From: Raphanus sativus
Lineage: Eukaryota > Streptophyta > Magnoliopsida > Brassicales > Brassicaceae
Reading direction: 5' to 3'
NCBI RefSeq assembly: GCF_000801105.2
Contig: NC_079512.1
Span: 744,263 to 808,262, forward strand
Length of the DNA: 64,000 nt
Part shown: positions 29,861 to 39,747 of the stretch, piece after piece
Position numbering within the stretch: the stretch's first letter is position 1
How the letters are laid out: each line of letters starts with the position of its first letter
The notes under the pieces: model-generated
What the model was told of the DNA's origin: nothing
Database searches by the model: none
What the model saw: only the letters and a program-made list of their open reading frames with translations
Program-made: the position numbers and the translations under genes

Positions 29861-32757
29861 ATGGCCTCATCTTCGGGTAACAAGAAGTATCCTCCGCGGC
29901 TTTACCAGATTGGTAAAACACCGAATCAAAGTAGGAGCATGAACCACAGTTGTTTTCTAGGCAACTTACAAACGCTGAAAGAGAATGTCGGCAAAGACGT
30001 TTGGGACGAGTTGAAAGAATCAGCTGTAGGCGTGATTATCAAGCTGAAGGAGTTGGATTACACTTGGTCTGCAAAACATGTTCATTACTTTCTCGTGAAT
30101 CAATTGGCGGTTCAGAGCAGTCATGAGGTTTGGTCTTTGATAGTAGACCAGCCAATGAGGTTCTCTTTGTATGAGTTTGAAGATATTACCGGGCTGAATT
30201 GTGATCCCTATGACACTGAAGAACAGTGGGATGTGGCTCATGAAGACTTTTGGTTGAAGATGAAAGTTCCAATTTCTGAAGGACCCAAGTTGAATGAACT
30301 TCAAGCGCTTTTTTCGGTCATCGGAAACTGGTCTAGAGAGGAGCGTGTAATGGTTGGCTTATTGTGTCTACTATCCATTGGGATATTTGGGATTTCAAGC
30401 AATAGTAGAATACCTCTGCATTTGGCGAAAAGGGTGATGGATCCAGCAGCTTTCCAGCGCTATCCATGGGGTCGTGTAGGATTTTCCAGCCTTGTGGATT
30501 CCATAAAAATGGTGACATACGAAGTTGGGAAGAGCTACACACTACATGGTTGTGTTCATGCTTTGCTAATTTGGATATATGAGTCTGTGCCAGGTCTAGG
30601 AGAGTTATATGGCAATCGGATAGAGGAAGCTGAGGTTCCACTTCTGTCATGGCATGGTTCTCGTCAGCGTATCAACTTCCCAAACTTCTGTGCACAAGAA
30701 AAGAAAAAATATCAGAAGGTGTGATTATTTTCTTTTTAATTCTCTGTCTTATTTTTTCTATTTATTATCTGTTGTACTTTACAATGCAGATTCGTGTAAG
30801 GCATATGATTGTAAAAGCAATGGAGGATAGATATCCGAAATGGGGTGAAGATGAACCCCATCAGGATTTGGATAACATGATAGTTGACATCCTCAATGAT
30901 CAGCTAAACGACAAGTTTTGGGATGTAGTTCCATCTACCAAGCCCCTGAAGAGAAAAACTCATGTCACTGCACCTAGTGTTCCCGATAGAGTGGATGAGA
31001 GCCCCTCCACAAAACGAAAGAGGGAGAAAGAAGCTGCTCCAGAAATGGTATGTATCAAGTGTTATTGAACATTTTCGTTTTGTTTTACTATCTAAACTGT
31101 TTTGGTTTGTGAGTTTTGAAGGAAGAATCTCATACTGATATGCCCACCATCAACATCACAATACAAAAGTTGCTTGAGGCTGTTAACAACTTGAGTGGAA
31201 GACTAGAAACCATGGATGTTAGTGTAGCTGAAAGGGTTTCTAAGACATTGGAAGCTTCTGTACAAGCTCAGATGGAAGCTAGAATCGGTTTATTTGAGAC
31301 TGAGCTCAAGAACAAGGTGGCCATATTACAGGAAGAAATAAATGTTCTTAAAGGGAAGGATAATGAAAAAACTCCATCCGATGCCGGCAACTCCAAAGCA
31401 CACGATGAAGACGACGCTTGTAGCAACTCAATGGTATGTTTACACTGTCAGCTAGTATCTTTTATGCACAAAATACTTACTGTTTTTTTCTTATACTTGA
31501 CAGTCATGGATGGTTCAGACAAAAAAAAGTTCTGTTGATGGTTTACCAATACAACGTGTCATTAAAAAGGAGAAGAATAATAAGAAGACAATGTCGGTGA
31601 AGGAAGATGAAATGCCATTGAAAAAAGTGAAGACAGAGAAAGCATTTAGTATTCCCGAGCTAAATGACCAATCCATTTCTTCAGAGGGATGGGAGAATCA
31701 TCTAAATTGGGAGAAGAGTGTAAAGTGTAGAGAGGTCTTGGAAGCACTTTGTTCAAGTGTGGAGCCTAGACGCAGGCGAAAACCTCAGTTGACGAAGACT
31801 CAAGTTTGGCCTTATGTAGGGAATTCAACAGTGAAGCGTATCATAACTGCTGACTCTGTCTCTGAAGAATCTTCTGACCCATTATCTAAGGTGGATCCAG
31901 AGAAACTGCACACAGTATTGGACTTCATTAAGTCTGATTCGTAAGTTTCTTCTCTTCTATCCTATCTTTTTTTTGTCAACTCTCTTCAATCTTATCATGT
32001 TCTTTTTAATAGTCTTATTCTTTGTTTTTCTTCTTTGTAGGGAAAAAGATGAGTCTGGTTTTGCAGACAGAGGCGCAGTATTTTATTTGAGGTTGATGAT
32101 ACCGAGAGAAGCTTGGCCAAACAATAAGTACGGCTGGTTGCATGACACCGCTCCATGCAGTCCCCATCTCCATATTCTCCTAGAATTGCATTTCTCGATC
32201 GTTGGTTTGTGCAGTCATGGGTGAATGACTACAAGAAGTCTCATCAGACGCCAAATGAGTTGTCAGAACGTTATAGCAAGGCCTTTAATGGAGAATACCC
32301 AGAACAATTTGTCACGGGTAAGAAGTGGCTTGCAGATGTTGACACTCTCTTCCTCTGTCACCATGTCAACGGCGATCATTGGGTTGCTTTAAGAATTGAT
32401 CTTGTTAAGGAGGTAATACATGTGTATGATTGCATACCATCAGTGCTGAGTGATAAGCAGTTGCACGAGGAGTGCAGGCCTTTCACGAAAATGCTACCGG
32501 CATTGCTCAACAAGATGGTGGAGGATCCAAAATTAAGAACTAAGCGTGACAAGCAGTTCACCTACCGTAGGCACAAGAAGATCCCCAAAAATGAGGACCC
32601 AGGAGATTGCGGCGTGTACAGTCTGAAATATATTGAGTGTCTAGCTCTGGGGCGCAATTTTGATGGCTTAAGTGATCAGATTATACCAGCACTGCGACTG
32701 AAGATGGGAGCAGATATTTATGGAGAGGTGGCTATGGAGGATGGATGTAACTGGTAG
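29861..32757 (+). pseudogene. DUF1985 / Ulp1-like cysteine protease of the MULE (frame broken)
   Basis: Exons 29861-30718, 30790-31047, 31122-31433, 31504-31940 and 32041-32757, with GT-AG borders. The N-terminal exon is a DUF1985 domain (ends in KKYQK). The middle exons are charged and lysine-rich, with a possible coiled coil (31160-31360) and nuclear-type basic patches. The C-terminal exon is a C48 (Ulp1/SUMO-protease) domain: the His in NGDHWVALRID (about 32375), the Asp in VYDCIPS (about 32428) and the Cys in GDCGVYSLKYIE (about 32612) make a plausible catalytic triad. The frame changes between GWLHDT (about 32142) and SPSPYSPRIAFLD (about 32160), where relatives have extra residues, so a short deletion has broken it. 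Possible role in transposition or SUMO removal is unproven for this family. Confidence 0.8.
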
Positions 32758-33139
32758 GTTTGTGCTCGTCTTTGGATTGATGTAACTTGAATTGGTTTTT
32801 GCTTTTTTGGATGGATGTATTTTCGTTGGTTTTTTCTTGTTTTCGGATGGATGTATTTTGGATGTTTAACGTTGATGGATAAGTCTTTTCTTTTGTCAAA
32901 CTGATGGATAAGTCTACATTATGTTATTCTGGCTCGCCTCTTTCAATTGCACTCGGCTCGTTACTAATTGTAGAGAAACACAAAGTAAGTTAAACAGAAA
33001 CACACAAATCAAATGAACCAAAACGTAGTGATAAAAGTCTAGTAAGTAATAACAAAAGTCTAGTAAACAACTAAACGTAATGCAGCACCAATCTAAATGA
33101 AATGTAATGACCAATGTCTCAAACAAAATCGAAAAGTCA

Positions 33140-35186
33140 TCAGTTTAGAGGACATGTTGTAGAATTATGACCCGTCTGGTTACAAATTCTACATGTGTGT
33201 TCCTTCCGTGGCCGCTTCTTGACTGCAACTTTCTCTAATATAGATTTATGCCTTGATTTTTTTGGTCTTCCTGGTGGTTGGCGGACCTCAGGTGGTAAAC
33301 ATATCTTCTTGGCAACCTCTTCTGGAATTGGGACGGCATCATCTTTGGGCATAACAGCAGTGTTATACGCGTTGTACAGGTATTGCTTCCGATAGTAATG
33401 ATGACAAAGTGATATACATGATATCTTTCTAGCTTCCGCAGCAGCTATAGCATGAGCACATGGTAGCTTCTCCAAATCAAATCTACGGCATGAACATTTC
33501 TTCTCGCTTAGATTTACAACATGTAAAGACGAGACTCCTGTCACTTGTGACTGATGAATGTCTATTACTTGAACCTTTAGTAGATTAGCAATAGGCATCC
33601 GGCCCTGCACATGTTAAAGCTCAGTATACTAGAAAATAGTCTAACGAATAACATAAACTGGTTCAAAATATATTACCTCCAACACCTTCTCTACACCACG
33701 AGTAAGAGAGGTTTTCATCAACTCAGCATCATGTTTTCTTTTTGCAAACCAGCGTGTCATCATTAATCGGATCGACTCTAGAAGGTGAACAATTGGCAAG
33801 CTTCTAGCACCGGACAAAGCTCTGTTTATGGATTCAGCTATGTTACTTGTTAGGAGGTTATATCTATCACCTCTAAAATGAGCTCGTGCCCACATCTGTA
33901 CATCAGCACGTTCCAGATATGCATGCAAAGCTGGGTTTAACTCTTTGATTGTCTCGAAGGTTGCTTGAAAATCAGTCAACCTAAAAGAGTAGGCAGCTTT
34001 TTTGACCAAACCAAACAAATCACGCCCTTTGTATCGTAACAAGATGTTCTTATATAAGTGGTACGTGCAAATTCCTCTGCTTTCCAATGGATAGACCACT
34101 GCAATAGCTTTCCCAATTGACTTGTGCCTGTCAGAGATTAATGCCAATCCTTCATCATCGGGGATCACACGACTGAGTTGGCGGAAAAACCATGTCCATG
34201 ATTCATCATTCTCTGTGTCAACCACAGCAAACGCAATTGGAAATATTTGAAAATTACCATCCTGTGAGGTTGCAATCAGAAGTGTTCCTTTGTATTTCCC
34301 TTGCAAAAACGTCCCATCAACCACCACAACCTTCCTCATATATGGAAAGCCAACAATGCTAGCGCCGAATGCAAGAAATAAGTACTTAAATCTGTTGCTT
34401 GTATCAACTTCCAGTTGAGTTAAAGTCCCTGGATTCGACATTCTAATCATGTGCAGGTAAGTAGGTAATTCTTCATATCCACTCTCTGAAGAACCCATTA
34501 CAAGATCTCTAGCAACAATAAGTGTACGATGAGATTTCCAGTAATGCATCTTTCGAATTGTAACTCTGCCCCATGTCAAATTTGAATGAGCGCAAATCGG
34601 ACAAACTCATTGGAGACTCTCTTTCTTCTGTCTTTCTTCCATAAATCAACTTTGTAGAAGATCCATGAACCTCTTCTACATGGTTTAGTGGAAGCCCATA
34701 TGCAGTAAAGTTTTCATCATCAGATGTTGCGCCATCAGAATCATCGCAGTAATCGAATCGATCACCCTCTTCGTCTGTATCTTCTTCATCTTCACAAGAC
34801 GAGTCATCTCCTTGTATGGGTTGTTTCTGATCTTCCACAGCTCCTTCTGCAACAATTTTTTTCACTTTAAACTCTACACATAGCTGAACGTTCTGCACTT
34901 TGGAAAGACCCAAGAATGCATGAAACTGCCTAACGTTTCCTACTCTCACAGGTGGTGTATTGATGCTTTTATTGTGTAGATTCTGCCTCGGAAAAAGATA
35001 CCTCAGTTCCAAGTCGTTTTCTGCAGAATCAATTCCATAATCCTCAAATATGGTTTTCACAAAATCCTCAAATCGAGTGTCCTCATTGCCAGCAACTGCT
35101 ATGCTTCCTCGATCATTATCTACCTCAAATAACCACTTAGTTTTTTCAACTTTCCACTTCCCAGAGACAAGAATCATGTTTTCCAT
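33140..35186 (-). pseudogene. MURA-type MULE transposase with deleted DNA-binding region
   Basis: Minus strand, 5' to 3': an N-terminal acidic part from ATG 35186 to about 34560, a frame change, the catalytic part to 33677, an intron 33676-33605 (GT-AG) and a last exon 33604-33140. The catalytic domain has DDE-type candidates: Asp in VVVDGTFLQGKY, Asp in ALISDRHKSIGKAI and Glu in TSNIAESINRAL. A SWIM zinc finger (CSCRRFDLEKLPCAHAIA) and a CCHC knuckle (CRICNQTGHNSTTC) follow. FDMGQSYNSKDALLE, the usual start of the N-terminal WRKY/GCM1-like zinc finger, is joined within a few codons to SHRTLIVARDLV, which normally follows that domain. So the finger is deleted and the frame is shifted at about 34560-34590. 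Confidence 0.88.
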
Positions 35187-38100
35187 TATTCCCCAATCAA
35201 TATGAATTAAAAGACACTGTTGTAGATCCCCATGAAAGGAGAACAGAAATTTATGAGAGGTAACAGGAAGAAGAAGACGACAGAAGACGTAAACCTAATT
35301 AGAAAACGTGGTGTAACTAAATTGTTTAAACCAGCTTTTTAAATTTTTTAAACCGGATGTTTAAATTAATTTAGACTGAGTAAAAATTGATTTAAACCAA
35401 AAATTAGAATTACTTAAAACCGAAATTAATTTTAACTGAACCAGATTTAAACTAAACCGAAATCTTTGTGAATTTAACCAGAAATTCGAGTGGATAAGTC
35501 TGCTGCAATAAGTGTGTCTTGATCTGGTAATCAGAATTTAACTTAAAAGTCTGTCGTCAAAGATGAAAATTTAAAAAATCTGCCACCAAATCAATATAAA
35601 AATCTACCAGAAATTTAAATCGGATAAACATATCTGTCGTTAAAATTTATGTCTATTTCCTTTTAAAAGTCGGTTGAAGGCAATTATAAATCGGTCTTAA
35701 AAATCTAACTGGTAAGATATAAAATTGGTAAGTTTAAAAAATCGGCCACTTCATTCGATAGACTAAAACAATTAAATCTATTGACAACAATAAATCGGAC
35801 ACATAAATCTGTCATTTCAAAAAAGTCTGTTGTGACTCAAAAATCTGCTACCAAGTACACGACAGATATAAATTTAACAGCAGGTTTAATTAATAGATTT
35901 TTGTAACGATAGATTTGTTTTGTTGTAAAATAAATCTGCCGTCGGTAAATTTTTCTAAAATTTAAATGGCAATTTTGTAATATACATTTTGATCATAACT
36001 GTATAAAAGGGCATTTTCGACCATAAAAATAATTTAGTAATTTTAAACTTTTATGACTTACTCTAGTAATTATCAAACTAATTTGATTCATCTTAGTAAA
36101 CTTCCCAATAATTAAAGTGGTAAAAGTGACTAAGCAACTTCACACTTAACAACTTAAATAAGCACCAACGCTTCTTGTTTCCATCTTTTATCTATTATTT
36201 TTTTTTCTTTTTAATCTGAAAATCACTAAGCACCCTTCTTAAGCTACCGCATTAATGGTGCTCTTATGCCACTCATACGGTGAGTATACTACATATCAAC
36301 CCAATTTTTTATTTTTATTTATTTATTAGGGTTTTCTTGCAAATAGTTTTTAACACATATATTTGTGTGTGTTAGGTGTTGCCCTCTATCATGGAGATGC
36401 ATGATGAATACATGCTGAGAGAGCTTTCTCGAAGGTGGGATATTAATAAGATTATGGTTAAGTGGTTATCTCACATCTTCCTCTATCTGGACCGTTACTT
36501 CACTCCACGGGGAAGCCTTCCAAGCCTAACTGAAGTTGGCATGACCTGTTTCCACAAACAAGTTTACCTTAAAGTTAACTTCAATGTCAAACAAGTTATT
36601 ATAGCAATGGTAAGTAATTAATGTATATAAGACTCTGTGATGATGTGTAGACTCATATTTGACACGGTTTTGTATTTTCTAGATTCATAAAGAGCGAGAG
36701 GGACAACAGATTGATAGGGCACTCTTGAAAAACGTGTTAGATCTCTTTGTTCAGAGTGGGATGGGAAGTTTGGAGAGGTATAAAGACGATTTTGAGATCT
36801 TCTTTCTTCAAGAAACGGCTTCTTACTATTCTCGCAAGTCCTCAAGATGGATCCAGGAGGATTCTTGCCCTGAATACATACATGATCAAGGCTGAGGAGT
36901 CTTTGCGGAAGGAGAAGGAGAGAGTCGCTCACTACCTTCATTCAGACACCGAGACAGAACTAGTTAAGACTGTGCAGAGCCATTTATTGGTTTCGGTTGC
37001 AAAACAGCTTCTAGAAAAGGAGAACTCCGGTTAGTGCATTGCTGAGAGATGACAAGATGGATGATCTCTCGAGGATGTATAGGCTTTACCATGCAATCAA
37101 CAACGGTCTGGAACCTGTTGCGGTAGCCTTTAGGCTCCATGTTACTGCAGAAGGCAATGCCCTTATCAAACAAGCCGAAGACGCAGCTACTAGTGGTAAC
37201 GTGGAGGAACAGGTTCTTGTCGGAGAGATAATGGACTTGCACGATAAGTACATGGTCTATGTCACGGACTGTTTTCAGAACCACACACTCTTCCATAAGG
37301 CGTAGAAAGAAGCTTTTGAAATCTTTTGTAACAAGAAAGTGGCTGGAAGCTCAAGTGCAGAGTTGCTTGCAACGTTTTGTGACAATCTTTTCAGGAAGGC
37401 AGCGAATGATAAATCTAATGATGACTCTACTATTAAGGCTACCGTTGACAATGTAAGACTTCTCTTCTTTTATTCTTCATATGTTCAATGTCTTGATGTA
37501 GTCTTCTTTTTTTTAATGATTACAGGTTGTTAAGTTGCTTGACTACATAAGTGATAAGGATCTTTTCGCCGAGTTTTATAGGTACACTCGTCTTCAAATC
37601 TTTTTGCTTTGGCCAATTCATTATTCAAGATAGTATTTAGCAGAGTCATCACGGTTTGAATCTGAAAATTAAAATAAATTATATATCTTGTTAATATTTT
37701 TTTTAACAAGGTCTAGAAATTATTTGCGACCTTGTGTATTTAGAATGGCTTGTGTATGCATGCAGGAAGAAGCAAGCACGTAGGCTATTATTCGGAAAGT
37801 TTAGTGACGATCATGAAAGAAGTATACTTACAAAGCTCAAAGGACAGTTCGGTGGGCAGTTTACTTCAAAGATGGAGGGACTGGTGACGGATATGCAATT
37901 GGCAAAAGACCATCAGACTGGCTTCGAGGAATATATAAAAAATGGCAATACAGGTAAACCAAAAGGTGTTGATTTCACGGTCACTGCTCTAACCACTGGT
38001 TTTTGGCCGAGTTACAAGACTTCAGACCTCAATCTACCACTTGAGATGGTCAACTGTATTGAGTCTTTTAAGGCTTATTATGAAACCAAAACCAAACACA

Positions 38101-38918
38101 GAAGACTTATGTGGTTTACTCTTTGGGAACTTGTCATCTTAATGGAAAATTTGATTCTAAATCTATCGAGTTGATTGTTTCTACCTACCAGGTATGTTCA
38201 TATATCTTTTCTTTTCTTAGTTAATTTTTAAAAAAATTTCAACGTTATGTTTTTTATATTTTCTTTTTGTTTTTCAGGCTGCTGTGCTTTGTGCTTTCAA
38301 CAACACAGAACGATTAACCTACCAGGAGCTCCTTGAACAATTAAACCTCAGCCATGAAGATCTTGTAAGGGTGCTTCATTCACTCTCATGCGCGAAGTAC
38401 AAGTTTCTTAACAAGCAACCAGCCTCAAAGACGATCTCTAGAACCGATTCTTTCGAATTCAACTCGAAGTTCACAGATAAAATGCGAAGAATCAAGGTAT
38501 GCATGCATAAGATCATGGTCTTCTTTCCAACAAATAAAATACTAGCTAATAATGATTGTTGTGAAACAGGTGCCTCTTCCTCCAGTGGATGACCGCAAGA
38601 AAGTTGTTGAGGATGTTGATAAAGATAGACGTTACGCGATTGATGCTTCTCTTGTGCGGATCATGAAGAGCAGAAAAGTGTTGCCGCATCAACAGTTAGT
38701 CTCTGAATGTGTTGAGCAGCTTAGCCGAATGTTCAAGGTAAACTTGTAAAAACAACATGCACTGGTTTCATTATGAATGTTTCTTAATGGTTTTTTTTTT
38801 GTTTTTGTTTTTGCAGCCTGATATAAAGATGATCAAGAAACGGATTGAGGATTTGATCAGCAGAGATTACTTGGAGAGAGATACTGAAAATCCCAACACT
38901 TTCAAATATGTCGCTTAG

Positions 38919-39389
38919 TCTAGGGTTGAGAGCAAAGAAAAGTGTTGTTTAGTTTTCGCCTTTAATACATTCTTCTCTTTCGTTTTTTTTTTCAGAAATA
39001 TTTGATAATACTTTTCTGTTATATAATGTGTTTTACTCTTTAACTTTATCCCTTACAAAAATAATTCAAATTTTGATAGTTGTCTCAAATAAAATGTGGA
39101 TGAAACGAATAGAAAGAAACGATTGCTACAAAAGGTTGAGTAATTTTAGTTCCAGTTCTTGTTAACCTCTTCCTAAACTTCTATGATACTATATATATAT
39201 ATGAACAACACATGACGATAACTTTAAATCTTTGTCAAGTTTCTCACAAATAAGGTCCTAACACTATATACTTAACGCAGTAAAACATGTTTATAATGTC
39301 TTAAATTTTCCAACCAAAACTCAAAGGTAGCTTTCCCTTATCTTCTTTTCTCCGCTCTGAGTAAGGCCTATGAAATTAATTAAACTTAC
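38919..39389. other. Intergenic DNA after the cullin pseudogene
   Basis: AT-rich flank with a TATATATA run near 39192. No supported feature. Confidence 0.5.
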
Positions 39390-39610
39390 TTGTGAAAAGT
39401 GAGATCGTGATTCATAATCACCCGTTTATGGATTCCATTGCAAGCCTCATGTACCAACTTCTCCATGTCCTGAAAACTGAAATCAAGAGCCCTTTGGATG
39501 GATGTTATGCCATTACTACTGTATCTGGTGTCAGATGATTTTCCCTTTGCAACTGCAAACGCAGTCTGTGCTTTTCTTGATGCATCAATTGCAAGGCTTA
39601 GGTTTTGCGA
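39390..39610 (-). pseudogene. Orphan internal exon, family not recognised
   Basis: On the minus strand 221 bp read without stop as SQNLSLAIDASRKAQTAFAV... to ...IMNHDLTFHK, about 73 residues with the composition of an amphipathic helical region. It is bounded by a good acceptor (CTTGGACAG, ending at 39611) and a good donor (gtaagttt, from 39389). No start, stop or further exons could be found either side, so it looks like one exon of a larger gene carried here. I do not recognise the family. Confidence 0.45.
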
Positions 39611-39747
39611 CTGTCCAAGAAAAACACATCCATTAGCATAACTGAGATATGCTGCAAGATTACTTTACATAAACATCTGATGGTGTTTACACACACAACA
39701 CTGTTTTTATTATGATGATGGTAATGATGTTATAATTGAAGATTATA

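Larger units (their letters stand above)
28903..36106. mobile_element. Mutator-like element with Ulp1-like and transposase genes
   Basis: A 7.2-kb element flanked by a perfect 9-bp target duplication AATAATTAA (28894-28902 and 36107-36115), the hallmark length for MULEs. Ends are imperfect inverted repeats of at least 50 bp: left GAGAAATTACTCAGAATAGA, complement of right GGGAAGTTTACTAAGATGAA, and both carry AATTACTAGA further in. It holds two convergent genes: a DUF1985-Ulp1 gene (+, 29861-32757) and a MURA-type transposase (-, 33140-35186). This arrangement matches the ULP-carrying MULEs (Kaonashi type) described in Arabidopsis. Both genes are damaged, so the copy is not autonomous. Confidence 0.9.
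28846..36263. mobile_element. PIF/Harbinger-type MITE inserted in the cullin exon, itself split
   Basis: Left arm 28846-28902 begins GAGCACCATCAACCCAAATA; the complement of the right arm (36107-36263) begins GAGCACCATTAATGCGGTAG; both then share AAGGGTGCTTA. TTA flanks each side (28843-28845 and 36264-36266). Removing the element and one TTA restores the cullin reading frame across the junction, so this insertion came first. The arms are separated by the MULE at 28903-36106. Without it the MITE would be about 205 bp. Confidence 0.85.
28616..38918 (+). pseudogene. CUL1/CUL2-like cullin pseudogene split by nested transposons
   Basis: Cullins are the scaffolds of SCF-type ubiquitin ligases. Exon pieces: 28616-28843 continuing at 36265-36279 (first exon, split), 36376-36609, 36683-37452, 37526-37581, 37766-38191, 38278-38496, 38570-38737, 38817-38918. 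Identity to plant CUL1 is clear along the whole length, including the C-terminal neddylation region (IVRIMKSRK) and winged-helix end. Lesions: the insertion in exon 1; a 4-bp duplication near 36873-36881 that shifts the frame; a frame change with TAG at 37032-37034; a nonsense TAG at 37303-37305 in place of a conserved Leu codon; and a 1-nt loss near 38113. Introns are retained. No cullin is expected here from Arabidopsis gene order, so it arrived by duplication and then died. Confidence 0.9.
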
